Position numbers and translations under genes: made by a program
Notes under the pieces: model-generated
Told to the model about the DNA's origin: nothing
The model's input: the letters and a program-made list of their open reading frames with translations, nothing else
Database searches by the model: none
In this document: in pieces, positions 36,152 to 45,792 of the stretch
Layout: each line of letters opens with the position of its first letter
Position numbering within the stretch: the first letter of the stretch is position 1
DNA from: Gemmatimonadota bacterium
GTDB taxonomy: Bacteria; Gemmatimonadota; Gemmatimonadetes; Gemmatimonadales; Gemmatimonadaceae
Assembly (NCBI GenBank): GCA_016719105.1
Contig: JADKAQ010000014.1
Span: 124,001-188,000 of the forward strand
Reading direction: 5' to 3'
Length of the DNA stretch: 64,000 nucleotides

Positions 36152-37591
36152 TCAGTTCTCCTGGGCGCTGGCGGTCGGGGCATCCTTGGCCCCCGGCTTC
36201 ACCGTGTACACCGTGCGGTTCTCCTTGCGGAGGTACTCCTGCGCCGTCTTGCGAAGCTGCTCGGGGGTCACCTTGGCGAACTCCGCCTCGAGTCGGTTGA
36301 AGCGCGCCGGATCGGAATCGAAGAGCGCGAACGACGCCAACAGGTCGAGCTTGCCGAGCCCCGCGAACTCGTCCACGACGCCGTACAGCGAGGACCGCAT
36401 CTTGGTGCGCGCGCGCGCCAGCGTCGCCGAGTCGACGGGGGTGGTGCGCAGCGCCTCGACCTCGCCGTCGATGACGCGGAGCAGCGAGTCGGCGGTGACG
36501 CCCTTGTCGTGATAGATGGCGAGCATCCAGAGCATCGGCCCTTCGTAGTTGAACATGTTGCCGAGCCCGAAGTTGATCCCGGCGTTCACGTCGCTGGTGA
36601 GGCCGGCGCGCTGGACGAGCGCGTCGTAGAGGCGCGAGTCGCGCCCCTGGGCGAGGATCTGGTCGATGAGGCCGAAGGCGAACCAGTCGGCGGTCCATCG
36701 CTCGGGGACGTGATACGCAACGCCTAACGCGGGGCGGTTGGCGAGGGCGTCGGTGCGCGAGGCGCGGCGCTCCTTCTCTTGCCGCGGCTCGGCAATGTCG
36801 GGGCGCTCGGGCTGCGGGACCGCCGGGATGTCGGCGAAGTACTGCGTCACCCATGCGGTCGCCTGCGCCGGCTCGAAGTCGCCGACCACGACCACCACCG
36901 CATTGTTCGGCGCGTAATACGTCTTGAAGAAGGCCGAGGCGTCCTCGAGCGTGGCCGCGTCGAGTTCCTTGAGCTCACCGTAGAAGTTGTGCGCGTTGTA
37001 CCAGTTCGTATGGGCGGCCATGGGGAGGTCGATCCAGGGGAACGACCCGTACGGCTGGTTGAGCACGTTCACGCGCACCTCGTTCTTCACCACGTCCTTC
37101 TGGTTCTGCAGGCTGGTCCCATCGATGGCCAACCCCTTCATGCGGTCGGCCTCGGCCCAGAGGATCGTCTCCAGCGTGTGCGACGGGACGATCTGGAAGT
37201 AGTTGGTGAAGTCGAAGCGCGTGGAGCCGTTGAGGATCCCGCCGTTGGACTCGATGAGCTTGATGAATTCGAGCTTCCCGAGGTTCGCCGACCCCTGGAA
37301 CATCAGGTGTTCGAACAGGTGGGCGAAGCCCGTGCGGTTGCGCGGCTCGTTGCGGAAGCCCACGTGGTAGTAGACGCCGACCCCCACGGTGGGTGAGGTG
37401 GTGTCTCGCGAAAAGACGACCTTGAGCCCGTTGGCGAGGGTGTCGTAGACGACTGGGACGGTGAGTGCCGAGCCGGCGCCGCTGTCGGTGCCTGCGTCGG
37501 CGGGGGGCGACTCGCGCGAACAGGCCGCCAGGAGCGGCAGCAGCAACGTCCACAGGGGAGCGAACGCGCGGAACTTTCGTCGGGAATGCAT
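36152..37591 (-). CDS. M16-family zinc peptidase, lipoprotein (catalytic partner)
   Basis: A 479-residue lipoprotein. Its N-terminus has the lipobox LLAACS near residue 24. GFAHLFEHLMFQGSANL holds HLFEH, the inverted zinc motif HxxEH of pitrilysin-type peptidases. ALFDSDPARFNRLEAEF and other M16 segments follow, and the C-terminal half is the non-catalytic repeat. It is translated just before the zinc-less partner (36149), so the two form an operon and probably a complex that degrades peptides in the periplasm. Start ATG 37591 gives the signal. Confidence 0.93.
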   Translation of the reverse strand: MHSRRKFRAFAPLWTLLLPLLAACSRESPPADAGTDSGAGSALTVPVVYDTLANGLKVVFSRDTTSPTVGVGVYYHVGFRNEPRNRTGFAHLFEHLMFQGSANLGKLEFIKLIESNGGILNGSTRFDFTNYFQIVPSHTLETILWAEADRMKGLAIDGTSLQNQKDVVKNEVRVNVLNQPYGSFPWIDLPMAAHTNWYNAHNFYGELKELDAATLEDASAFFKTYYAPNNAVVVVVGDFEPAQATAWVTQYFADIPAVPQPERPDIAEPRQEKERRASRTDALANRPALGVAYHVPERWTADWFAFGLIDQILAQGRDSRLYDALVQRAGLTSDVNAGINFGLGNMFNYEGPMLWMLAIYHDKGVTADSLLRVIDGEVEALRTTPVDSATLARARTKMRSSLYGVVDEFAGLGKLDLLASFALFDSDPARFNRLEAEFAKVTPEQLRKTAQEYLRKENRTVYTVKPGAKDAPTASAQEN

Positions 37592-37781
37592 GCGATGGTC
37601 CGTCGTGAATTGTCGTGATGCGCCAACTCGTCCCGGCGCGCCCCGGTTGTCAAGAGCGACGTGACGGTCCGTTCTGCTGGCGACGCCAACGTCGTCTTGT
37701 TTTCCCGGGGGCGCCGTCGCCATCCTCCCCCGCTGACCGCATCTCACCGGAAGCGGCCCCCCTCCCCCGGATCGACATCTC

Positions 37782-38363
37782 ATGGGAAAGAACCGCCTCG
37801 AAGCGTTCAGCGACGGCGTCCTCGCCATCATCATCACCATCATGGTGCTCGAACTCAAGGTCCCGCACGGCGATGGACTCGAGGCGTTGAAGCCGCTCCT
37901 CCCGGTCTTCCTGAGTTATGTGCTGAGCTTCGTGTACGTGGGGATCTACTGGAACAACCACCATCACCTGCTCCACACCGTGCGCCACGTGACGGCGCCG
38001 ATCCTCTGGGCCAACCTGCACCTGCTCTTCTGGCTGTCGTTGATCCCCTTCGCCACCGGCTGGATGGGGGAGAACCGCTTCACCGCGCTGACGGCGGCCG
38101 TGTACGGCATCGTGATGTTCATGGCGGCGATCGCCTACACGATCCTCTCGAAGGCGATCATTGCGGCCGACGGTCCCAACTCCGTCCTGCAGCAGGCCGT
38201 CGGCGGCGACGTCCAGGGGAAGGTCTCGCTCGCCGCGTACGCGACGGCGATCGCCGTGGCGTACTGGGTTTCGTGGCTGTCGATGGCGCTCTACGTGGCG
38301 GTGGCCCTGATCTGGTTCATCCCGGACCGCCGCATCGAACGGGCGCTTCGGTCGGAGCGGTGA
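37782..38363 (+). CDS. TMEM175-family potassium channel-like membrane protein
   Basis: A 193-residue membrane protein with six likely helices. RLEAFSDGVLAIIITIMV contains the FSD motif at the first helix, the hallmark of TMEM175/DUF1211. WNNHHHLLHTVRH and LFWLSLIPFATGW are also typical. Bacterial members form potassium-permeable tetramers in the membrane. It is transcribed divergently from the M16 pair. The 190 bases between them must hold both promoters, but I see no clear box. Confidence 0.9.
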   Translation: MGKNRLEAFSDGVLAIIITIMVLELKVPHGDGLEALKPLLPVFLSYVLSFVYVGIYWNNHHHLLHTVRHVTAPILWANLHLLFWLSLIPFATGWMGENRFTALTAAVYGIVMFMAAIAYTILSKAIIAADGPNSVLQQAVGGDVQGKVSLAAYATAIAVAYWVSWLSMALYVAVALIWFIPDRRIERALRSER

Positions 38364-38378
38364 GGGAGCCACGAGCGA

Positions 38379-38432
38379 GGGCCGGCTCGTGCCGGCCCCC
38401 GCGTCATCGTTAGGTATCGCCGACTCGGCGAT
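38379..38432. terminator. Two hairpins between converging genes
   Basis: GGGCCGGC/GCCGGCCC with a four-base loop (38379-38398) is followed by ATCGCCGA/TCGGCGAT with a one-base centre (38416-38432). They lie between the TMEM175-like gene (ending 38363) and the converging CocE/NonD gene (ending 38450) and may serve both strands. Confidence 0.55.
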
Positions 38433-38449
38433 GGCGGTAGTGGCCGCGG

Positions 38450-40288
38450 TCAGCGCACCACCGGGAGGATGAGACGCGACGCCGCCGCCCCGGAGTGGTG
38501 CACCGCATTCCGGGCGACCCGCCACGTCGTCTCGTCGTAGTTGCGCCCGCCCGTGTTCAGGTTGCGGTCGAATCGCGGGAAGTTGGAGCTCGACACCTGG
38601 ACGCGCAGTCGATGCCCGGGGGCCAGGTACCACGACGTCGCGTGCAAGTCGACCGGCACCTCGTACACCTTCCCCGCCTCCATCATCCGCGCCTTGTCGA
38701 AGCCGTCGCGGTAACGCACGCGCGTGATCCCCTCCTGGATGTTCATCGACTTTCCGTCGGGATGGACGTCCAGCAGCTTCACGGTCAGGTCGGTATCGGG
38801 GGCGTCGCTGCTGAGGTGCACGTAGGCGCGGATGGGCCCCGACAGCTCCAACCCGTCACGCAACACCTCGCCGGTGTAGACCAGCACGTCAGGGCGCAGC
38901 TCGATGTCGGCGTTGTCGAACGATCCGGGCTGGTCCTTGGGATTCCCCGTACAGCAGATCGAACCGCCGCGCGCCGGGACCGGCCGGTCGGGATCGTAGG
39001 TGAAGGTGTCGACGCGTGCGCGCGTCGGGGCGCGACTCGTCAGGCGACCATTGCCATTGCGCGTGTTGGCGCCACCATCGCTGTCCAGGTAGATCGCGGT
39101 CTCGCGCATCCTGGCCGCGGGCCAGCGGTCGGACGCCTGCCACGCGTTGCGGCCGATCGTGTAGTACTGGACCTTGGGGAGCCCGTCGAGCGCACGTGCG
39201 TTCCCCCGGAGCCAGCGGTCGTACCAGGCGAGGTAGGTCTCCCAGTAGCGCAGCCGCGCGTCGCCCACGTTGAGGTCGCCCACCATCGTCTGTGCGCTCG
39301 CCGCCTCGGAGGCGCAGTGCACCGTCGGGGAGACGATGGCGTACTGTCCGTCGCGTGCACGGTCGTTGATGGCGTTGGCCTGAAAGATCCTCGCCGACTC
39401 CAGTGCCTCGGCGGCGAGGTCGAACCAGGAGGTGACGTGCAACGTGGCCACGCCCACGCTGTCGTCGGCGGTCAGGTAGCCTTGCCTGTCCCACCAGGGG
39501 TCGTCCGGCGAGCGCTCGAGGAAATTGCGCCAATCCCAGGACGGCGAACCCGCGCGATCGGGCATGTCGATCACCGGCAGGGTACGGAAATACGACGCCA
39601 GGTCGACGCTCGGCATCGGCTTGGCCCCCTTCTCGGTGGAGGCGAAGACCGGCATCCACCCGAAGTTGATCGAGATGGAGAAGGCGCCCCCCTCGACCGA
39701 TCCCCAGAACTCCCGGCGCCGCCCCACGCGCCCGAGGTTGCCGCCCGCCGCCTGCGCAATGGCCGCGACATGCCGCGGGTGGCGCGTCTGCGCGGCGAGG
39801 ATCTGCCCTTCGCCGAGGTAGGAGCAGCCATACGTCCCGACCTTTCCGGTGGACCATGACTGCGCCCCGATCCAGTCGAACATGTCGGGCCAGTCGGTCA
39901 TGTCCCCTTCGTACACGCGAAAGGTCCCTTCCGAGGCGAACTTGCCGCGCACGTCCTGCACCACGACCGCGTAGCCGTGCGAGGCGAAGAAGTCGGCCGG
40001 GACCGTGGCGGCGCGATACGCTGCCTTGTTGTAGGGGAGGCGGATGAGGATCGTCGGCAGCGCACCCGTCATCCCCTTGGGGCGATAGAGGTCGGTCGCC
40101 AGGCGCACGCCGTCGCGCATGGGGATCATGAGGTCGCGCTGGACCTCCACCTCGTACGCGCCCTTGGGGCGGGGATACGGCGCGCCGGGGGCGGGGGGGG
40201 ATCCCTGCGCCCACGCCGTGGGAGCCGCGGCGAGGAGCTTCCATGCCAGCACACATCCGACCGCCAGCTGCATTCTGCGTTGCATCAT
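38450..40288 (-). CDS. Secreted CocE/NonD-family alpha/beta hydrolase (X-Pro dipeptidyl-peptidase-like)
   Basis: A 612-residue exported enzyme of the CocE/NonD group, which hydrolyses esters or amides such as acylated amino acids or glutaryl-antibiotics. It has a signal peptide (LAVGCVLAWKLLAAAPTAWA). The N-terminal domain contains RDGVRLATDLYRPKG and VVVQDVRGKFASEG. TYGCSYLGEGQ is the nucleophile elbow (Ser in GxSYLG). The C-terminal jelly-roll is marked by YVHLSSDAPDTDLTVKLLDV and LAPGHRLRVQVSSSNFPRF. These features are all diagnostic. Start ATG 40288 precedes the signal. Confidence 0.9.
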   Translation of the reverse strand: MMQRRMQLAVGCVLAWKLLAAAPTAWAQGSPPAPGAPYPRPKGAYEVEVQRDLMIPMRDGVRLATDLYRPKGMTGALPTILIRLPYNKAAYRAATVPADFFASHGYAVVVQDVRGKFASEGTFRVYEGDMTDWPDMFDWIGAQSWSTGKVGTYGCSYLGEGQILAAQTRHPRHVAAIAQAAGGNLGRVGRRREFWGSVEGGAFSISINFGWMPVFASTEKGAKPMPSVDLASYFRTLPVIDMPDRAGSPSWDWRNFLERSPDDPWWDRQGYLTADDSVGVATLHVTSWFDLAAEALESARIFQANAINDRARDGQYAIVSPTVHCASEAASAQTMVGDLNVGDARLRYWETYLAWYDRWLRGNARALDGLPKVQYYTIGRNAWQASDRWPAARMRETAIYLDSDGGANTRNGNGRLTSRAPTRARVDTFTYDPDRPVPARGGSICCTGNPKDQPGSFDNADIELRPDVLVYTGEVLRDGLELSGPIRAYVHLSSDAPDTDLTVKLLDVHPDGKSMNIQEGITRVRYRDGFDKARMMEAGKVYEVPVDLHATSWYLAPGHRLRVQVSSSNFPRFDRNLNTGGRNYDETTWRVARNAVHHSGAAASRLILPVVR

Positions 40289-40521
40289 GTCGTCCACGAA
40301 GGGAGGGGAGATACGCTCGCTCGATCGCTTCACCAGCACGTCCGGGTCATCCCGCCAACCTCCCGGTCGGGGGCGCGTCACATTCGCTTCCGGCGCGCCG
40401 TGTCCATCTCGCCGTGTGTGCACGCGAGCCGACCTTCCCCTCGCATCGCCACCCGCAGGAGCAACGCGATGATGGACGGGAAGGCGTGCCCCTCAGGGAG
40501 CGAAAAAAAGAAGGGCGGAAC

Positions 40522-42093
40522 CTAACGCTTCGGCTTGGGCCGCGCGAAGCTCACCCCACGGGGAAGCGCGGGCTCCACGGGGGCGTTCAGGCTCACCACG
40601 TCGCCATCGCGATCCGCGGCAAAGGTGACCTTCCAGCGGAACCCGGCCAGCAGCGGGTTCCCCGGCGGCGGAACGAGGCGGAAGGTGTCGAAGTGGTAGT
40701 GCTCCATGGGGAAGGAGAGTCCCATGAACGCGAGTTGCAGCCGGTCGCCTTCCCTGGCGATTGTCACGGGGCCGTATCCCGGGTGGGTATACGTCCCCAC
40801 GTACTCGTCCAACGGATGGCTCGGCTGCGTTCCCGCGCGCCGTAGCGCGTCCTCCTTGGCCTGCGCTTCCCTGGCTCGCGCCTGCGTCGCCGCCTGCCGC
40901 TCCTTGAAGCGCTTGCTCCAGTCGATCGGCGTGAGGCCGAGCAGGCGGTCGTAGACCAGGTACGGAATGAAGTCGCGCACCTGCGTCCCATTCAGGTTCG
41001 TCAGCACGACGACGCCGATGGAATCGCTTGGCAGGAAGTTGAGCTCTGCCGAGAAGCCGTCGATGTTCCCGCCGTGGTGCACGAGGCGGTGTCCGCGGTA
41101 GTTGTTGAGGAAGAGCCCCATCCCGTAACTCTCGTCGCCCAGTTCATTCCACTCGCCGGTGGGGGGGACCGGGGGGCGCGGCATGAACATCTGCGGCGAC
41201 TGCATCTCGCGCGCATCCTTGGCGGCGATGACTTCTGTCCCGTTGTAGGTTCCCCCCTGCATGTGCATGGTGAGGTACTTGGCCATCTCCTCCACGCTGG
41301 CGTTGATCGAACCGGCCGGCCCGACAGCATCGAGATTCCGGTAGGGGACCTTCACCACCGAGTCGTTGTCGGTCTGGCCGGAGAGGGCGTAGCCGAAGGC
41401 ATAGTCTGCCGAGCGTTGGAGGTCGGCGACCGACAGGTCGGCGGTCGACATGCCAAGCGGCGTGAAGATCCGGTCCTTCACCACCTGCTCCCACGTCGTC
41501 CCGTTCAGCTTCCCCGAGAGGTAGCCGGCGGTCATGAACATGAGATTCTGGTACTGCCAGTAGCTGCGGAACGGGCGCGTCGGCTCGAGGTAGCGCATGC
41601 GCTGGTACAACTCCTCGCGCGTGAACACGCCCCGGCCCCAGAGCAGGTCGTGCCGCGGAAGCCCGGAGCGATGGCTCACGAGGTCGCGGGGCGTCATCCC
41701 CTCCGTAGCAACGGCATCGTACAGGCGGAAATCGGGGAGGTACTCGCGTACCGGCTTGTCCCAGTCGAGCGCCCCCTGCTTCACCTGCGTGGCAAGCCCG
41801 GTGACGACAAACGACTTGGTGACGGAGCCGATGGCGAACTTTGTCGTGGCCGTCACCGGCGCCTTGGCGGCGACGTCCTTGTAGCCGTAACCCTTGGCGA
41901 GGATGACCTTCCCCTTGTGGACGACGGCGATGCCGACGCCGGGGACCCGCCAGGCCTTGAGGACCGAGTCGATCTGGGCGTCGAATCGGGCGTCGAGGGC
42001 GGGAGGCGCAGCGGGGCGGCGCTGGGCAAGGGCCGGGGTGGCCACCGGCACAGCGGCCAGCAGGGCGAGGATCGCGTGACGGACTGGGCGCAT
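40522..42093 (-). CDS. Secreted serine hydrolase of the beta-lactamase/transpeptidase (class C-like) family
   Basis: A 523-residue exported hydrolase with signal HAILALLAAVPVATPALAQ. The active-site triad of class C beta-lactamase-like enzymes is present: SVTK (Ser-x-x-Lys), YQN in WQYQNLMF (Tyr-x-Asn), and HHGGNIDG at the KTG-like position. A C-terminal domain (DEYVGTYTHPGYGPVTIARE) matches the DUF3471 domain often fused to such enzymes. The substrate may be a D-amino-acid peptide or an ester. True beta-lactamase activity is possible but unproven. Confidence 0.92.
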   Translation of the reverse strand: MRPVRHAILALLAAVPVATPALAQRRPAAPPALDARFDAQIDSVLKAWRVPGVGIAVVHKGKVILAKGYGYKDVAAKAPVTATTKFAIGSVTKSFVVTGLATQVKQGALDWDKPVREYLPDFRLYDAVATEGMTPRDLVSHRSGLPRHDLLWGRGVFTREELYQRMRYLEPTRPFRSYWQYQNLMFMTAGYLSGKLNGTTWEQVVKDRIFTPLGMSTADLSVADLQRSADYAFGYALSGQTDNDSVVKVPYRNLDAVGPAGSINASVEEMAKYLTMHMQGGTYNGTEVIAAKDAREMQSPQMFMPRPPVPPTGEWNELGDESYGMGLFLNNYRGHRLVHHGGNIDGFSAELNFLPSDSIGVVVLTNLNGTQVRDFIPYLVYDRLLGLTPIDWSKRFKERQAATQARAREAQAKEDALRRAGTQPSHPLDEYVGTYTHPGYGPVTIAREGDRLQLAFMGLSFPMEHYHFDTFRLVPPPGNPLLAGFRWKVTFAADRDGDVVSLNAPVEPALPRGVSFARPKPKR

Positions 42094-42375
42094 GGACACC
42101 GGGAGAGCGATTGGGGAACAGGACGAGAGGCGACGTTGCAGCTCACGGAGCGCATTGCCGTCAACGGCAGCGGGCGGGCGGTGTGGAGCCATGGCGTCCG
42201 CAATCGCCCGGGCGCTGACGCCCACTACGGTACCACCGATCGGCCCCTGCCACCACGGCGCGCGCGCGATTCCCGACCGCGGTGCCTCGGACATCACGTC
42301 AGGGGCGGCGAGTGCGACGGCGGCCAGCCCGGCGAGCGTGACGAACCCCGGCTCGCGCCCCCGCGAACACGGGCG

Positions 42376-42897
42376 TCACGCCACGCGCACTGGTACGACA
42401 ACCGGTGTCGCCTGATGCCCCGTGAGGGCAAGGAATCGGTCCACGCCGTCGCGGTTGATCACCAGCGTCGCCGTGTTCACCATCGGATGGCAGCGCCACG
42501 CATCGCGTTCCCACACGTCGCGATCCACGAGGAGCACCACGTCGTGCGTGGGGTCGTTCGCCAGCCCAAAGAGCGACACCGCCCCCGGCGTCAGGCCCAG
42601 GAACTTGAGCAGCCGTTCCGGGGAACCGAGGCTCAGGTTGTCGGCCCCGATGCGCGGCGCCAACGCCTTGAGGTCGACCGCCTTCTCACACGACGTCACG
42701 AGCAGCCAGTGACGACGTCCCTTGCCATCGCGCAGGAAGAGATTCTTGGTCTGCACACCCACCAACTCGGCGGGGACCAGGCGATCGGCCTCGTCGCAGG
42801 TGAAGACGGCGGGGTGATCGCCTCGCGTGAAGGCGATGGCGTTCGCCCACAGCAGTTCGCAGAGCGTCGCGTCGGTGTATGGGGTCTCGATCGGCAT
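42376..42897 (-). CDS. YbaK/ProX-type aminoacyl-tRNA deacylase domain protein
   Basis: A 173-residue editing-type enzyme that would hydrolyse mischarged tRNA, probably Ala-tRNA(Pro). The family pattern is TCDEADRLVPAELVGVQTKN, then LFLRDGKGRRHWLLVTSC and LSLGSPERLLKFLGLTPGAV, where ProX-type deacylases have KxLFLRDxKxxxLVV and GxxxGSVSPFGL. It is stand-alone and of the usual ProX/PrdX length. Start ATG 42897. Confidence 0.9.
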   Translation of the reverse strand: MPIETPYTDATLCELLWANAIAFTRGDHPAVFTCDEADRLVPAELVGVQTKNLFLRDGKGRRHWLLVTSCEKAVDLKALAPRIGADNLSLGSPERLLKFLGLTPGAVSLFGLANDPTHDVVLLVDRDVWERDAWRCHPMVNTATLVINRDGVDRFLALTGHQATPVVVPVRVA

Positions 42898-43017
42898 GCC
42901 GAAAGTTATGGCCTTTGCCGGTGGTGGTGAGGCCTCCCGTCGCGCGCGGCGTGGGTGCGAGAGCCGAAAGCGGGGTCAGGAGATAGTCGGGGCAACCGAC
43001 GGCGTCTCGCTATCGAC

Positions 43018-43497
43018 TCACGCGTCGTCGTGCGGTGCCCCTGAATACCACGACCCTCCCACCGCGGCAGCAGCGCCGAGCAGGGCCAGGAGCGCCAAGG
43101 TGAAGACCCAGAGGACATGCACGTAGTAGTACGGTGGCTGGTGCATGCGAGGGAGCAGCGAACCCAGCGCGGGCCACAGGAGCAGCGCGAAACACCAGAA
43201 GAGCCGGCGCGCCAGCACGGGCGCGCGCCCCCACGTGAGGGTGAGCCAGACGGCGACGGCTTCGCCCGCCATCAGGCACGAGCAGGCGACCACCGCGAGG
43301 AGCGGATAGGTGAACGGCGGCGCGTTGCGACGGGTGAACTGATAGTACAGCGACGGGTCGGCGCTGCGGATCGCGGCGAGCGCGATGAAGACCGCCAGGA
43401 GCAACACGAGCCCGAGCCCCACGTCGCGCGCCAGGTGCGATGACGCGTCAGGCGCTCGGTCGCTCGCCTGTCCGCGTTCGCCGGGTGCGACGTTCAC
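43018..43497 (-). CDS. Membrane protein of unknown function with four predicted helices
   Basis: A 159-residue protein with hydrophobic stretches VGLGLVLLLAVFIALAAI, PLLAVVACSCLMAGEAVAVW, RRLFWCFALLLWPALGSL and VFTLALLALLGAAAAVGGSW. GTG 43497 overlaps the stop of the upstream VOC fragment as GTGA, hence this choice; a longer frame starting at 43542 is possible. No family is recognised. Confidence 0.55.
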   Translation of the reverse strand: MNVAPGERGQASDRAPDASSHLARDVGLGLVLLLAVFIALAAIRSADPSLYYQFTRRNAPPFTYPLLAVVACSCLMAGEAVAVWLTLTWGRAPVLARRLFWCFALLLWPALGSLLPRMHQPPYYYVHVLWVFTLALLALLGAAAAVGGSWYSGAPHDDA

Positions 43498-43700
43498 GAC
43501 ACCTTGAGCTGCCACGACACGCCGAAACAGTCGATGACCCAACCGAACCTCCTGCTGACCCCCGAGTGGTCGAGCGGCATGGAGACGGTGCCGCCGGTGG
43601 CGAGCGCGGCGAAGGCGCCCTGCAGGTCGACGTCGCCCTCACCTTCGACAAAGATCGACGTCGACGGCGTGAAGCTGAAGGCGTGCGCGGCCCGCGCGCT
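43494..43700 (-). pseudogene. C-terminal fragment of a PhnB-like glyoxalase (VOC) protein
   Basis: About 65 residues match the end of PhnB-type VOC proteins: TPSTSIFVEGEGDVDLQGAF, then LATGGTVSMPLDHSGVSRRFG and the ending WVIDCFGVSWQLKV. The N-terminal half, with its metal ligands, is absent. The upstream minus-strand sequence is Arg/Ala-rich shadow of the gamma-glutamyltransferase region, in all three frames. The remnant is coupled by GTGA to the membrane protein gene, so part of an older operon seems to have been lost. The left edge is approximate. Confidence 0.6.
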
Positions 43701-43841
43701 CCGACAACCGCCATCGCGAGCGCCCGCCGCCGCTCGCCGTGCGTACCCTCGCGCCACCGATTGGCGGGGATAGCTTTGTCGCCGGTCGACCCACCCGAGC
43801 TCGTCCGGCCGCTCGCCAACCTTCGTCTCGTGGACCGCCGC

Positions 43842-45608
43842 ATGCAATCCTCCCTGCGTCTCTTCGCGGCGCTCACACTCGCCGCTTGCGCCTCCGCTCC
43901 GTCACCACGGGCGGCCGAGTCGTGGACGGAGGCCGAGCAGGCGCGCTACCTGGGACCGCTGCAGGCGAATGTTCGCTCGACTGCCGGGAGCGCCACCGGG
44001 ACGCGAGGCGCGGTGACGGTCGCCTACAACGCATACGCCGCTCGCGCCGGGCTCGACGTCCTCCAGCGCGGGGGGAACGCCATGGACGCGGCGCTCACCA
44101 CCGCCATCACGCAGGTGGCCACGACTGCCGGCGCCCCGGTGAGCTACTTCGGGATCATGTCGCTGGTCTACTACGACGCCAAGTCGGGGCGCATCGCGAC
44201 GATGTGGGCGGGGTGGCGGACGCTGCGCGGGGAGACCAGTCCGCTCACCATCCCCGGTGCCGTCACCCTCAACAGCGACGGCGAGGCGTTAGGCACCGTT
44301 CCCCATGGGCGCACGGCGCTCGTCGGTGGCTTCATGAAGGGGGTCGAGTCGGCACACCGCCGCTTCGGGCGCCTCCCGTTTCGCACGCTGTTCGCCCCCG
44401 CCATCCGTGTGGCCGACCAGGGGATGCCGGTGCACGCCACGCTCGCGCACCAGTTCGAGCTGCGCGCGAAGGACCTCGCGCGCCTCCCCGCCACGCGCGC
44501 GGCCCTGCTCAAGCCTGACGGGTCGCCGTGGCAGGTCGGGGACACGCTTCGCCAGCCGGCGCTGGCCGCCACGCTGCGGCGCATTGCTGCTGACGGAGCC
44601 GACTACATGTACAAGGGCCCGTGGGGCGCGCGCCTCGTCGCCGCGGTGCAGGCCGACGGCGGCGTGATGACGATGGACGACCTGGCGTTGTACGACGTCA
44701 TCTGGAGCGATCCCACCCGTGCGACGGTGGGAGACATCGAGATCGCCGTCCCCGGCGCACCGAACGCCGGCGGCCTGGCGCTCATCGAGGCGCAGCAGAT
44801 GGGGGTCGCGGCCGGCATCACGCGACTCGGGCACTGGTCACGAAACGCGGAGTCGCTCCGACGTGCCGCGCTGGCCACACAGGGATACGTCCTCGACTAT
44901 TTGCCGCCCGACGCGCGCGCCCAACTCTTCCCCGGCATCGACTTCAGCGACCGCGCGCGCCTCACAGGCGAACATGGCCAGGCGCTCTGGACCGCCCTCG
45001 AAGCCGGCAAGCTCCCGATCTCGTTGGCGAAGCAGCCCCCCAGGCACTCCGACGACGTCGTCGTCATCGATGGCGAGGGGAACATGGCCGCCATCACGCA
45101 CAGCATCAATTGTGTGTACTGGGGGAAGACGGCGATCAACGTCGACGGCATCTCGATCGGCGACCCCGCGTCGTTCCAGCAGGCGGCGGTGGCGCGCGCC
45201 GGGGCGGGCCAGCCGCTCCCCGACCCCACGGAGACCGGGCTGGTGCTCAAGAACGGCACCCCCATCCTCGCCTTCGCCTCGATGGGATCGGGGTTGCACC
45301 AGCGCACCTTCCAGGGGCTGCTCAACGTCTTCGGCTTCGGGATGTCGGTGGACGAGGCGATCGACGCCGCGGACTTCTTCCTCCCGGCCTACAGCGCGAA
45401 AGACAGTGGCTACGTCCTCCCCGTCATCGCCGGGCGCTTCCCCAAAGACGTGCTCGACGGAGCGGGGGTGCGCTATCGCGAGATCACGCTCGATCGCGCA
45501 CGGCTGGGCGGCGAGGGGGTGTGGGTGGCGATCAGTCGCGATCCGAAGACCGGCCTCCTGCGCGCCGGTTCGCACAACCGCAACAACAGCGCGGCACTCG
45601 CGTGGTAG
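43842..45608 (+). CDS. Gamma-glutamyltransferase-family lipoprotein, atypical active site
   Basis: A 588-residue member of the gamma-glutamyltransferase (Ntn-hydrolase) family, exported as a lipoprotein (lipobox TLAACAS). The fold is visible in AARAGLDVLQRGGNAMDAAL, RVADQGMPVHATLAHQF and EGNMAAITHSINCVYWGKTA. In well-studied enzymes the self-processing nucleophile is the first Thr of TTHYS. Aligning on the following V-x-D-x-x-GN stretch puts RHSDDVVVID there, so the equivalent residue is Ser or is missing. This subtype, with HSD in place of TTH, is known to me from other family members and may process differently or not at all. ATG 43842 gives the signal. Confidence 0.85.
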   Translation: MQSSLRLFAALTLAACASAPSPRAAESWTEAEQARYLGPLQANVRSTAGSATGTRGAVTVAYNAYAARAGLDVLQRGGNAMDAALTTAITQVATTAGAPVSYFGIMSLVYYDAKSGRIATMWAGWRTLRGETSPLTIPGAVTLNSDGEALGTVPHGRTALVGGFMKGVESAHRRFGRLPFRTLFAPAIRVADQGMPVHATLAHQFELRAKDLARLPATRAALLKPDGSPWQVGDTLRQPALAATLRRIAADGADYMYKGPWGARLVAAVQADGGVMTMDDLALYDVIWSDPTRATVGDIEIAVPGAPNAGGLALIEAQQMGVAAGITRLGHWSRNAESLRRAALATQGYVLDYLPPDARAQLFPGIDFSDRARLTGEHGQALWTALEAGKLPISLAKQPPRHSDDVVVIDGEGNMAAITHSINCVYWGKTAINVDGISIGDPASFQQAAVARAGAGQPLPDPTETGLVLKNGTPILAFASMGSGLHQRTFQGLLNVFGFGMSVDEAIDAADFFLPAYSAKDSGYVLPVIAGRFPKDVLDGAGVRYREITLDRARLGGEGVWVAISRDPKTGLLRAGSHNRNNSAALAW

Positions 45609-45792
45609 GGTGAGGGCTGGGGGGAGCGGAAGCGAATCGACGGGTGCGTGCGAGCGGTCAGCGCGGGACGCGGTAGCTTGCGCGGCCGGCCCTTTCGAGC
45701 GGGTGCTACAATTCGAGGTGAAGCGGCGTCATCCCGTGAGGGGGCTCGCCGAGCCCGGCGCGCGTGACCCACGGCCCAGGATTGGAGGAACG

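Noticed and set aside
40522..42093. Calling an antibiotic-resistance beta-lactamase
   Set aside because: The SxxK, YxN and HxG motifs define a broad serine hydrolase family that includes esterases and D-aminopeptidases. The extra C-terminal domain argues against a simple resistance enzyme.
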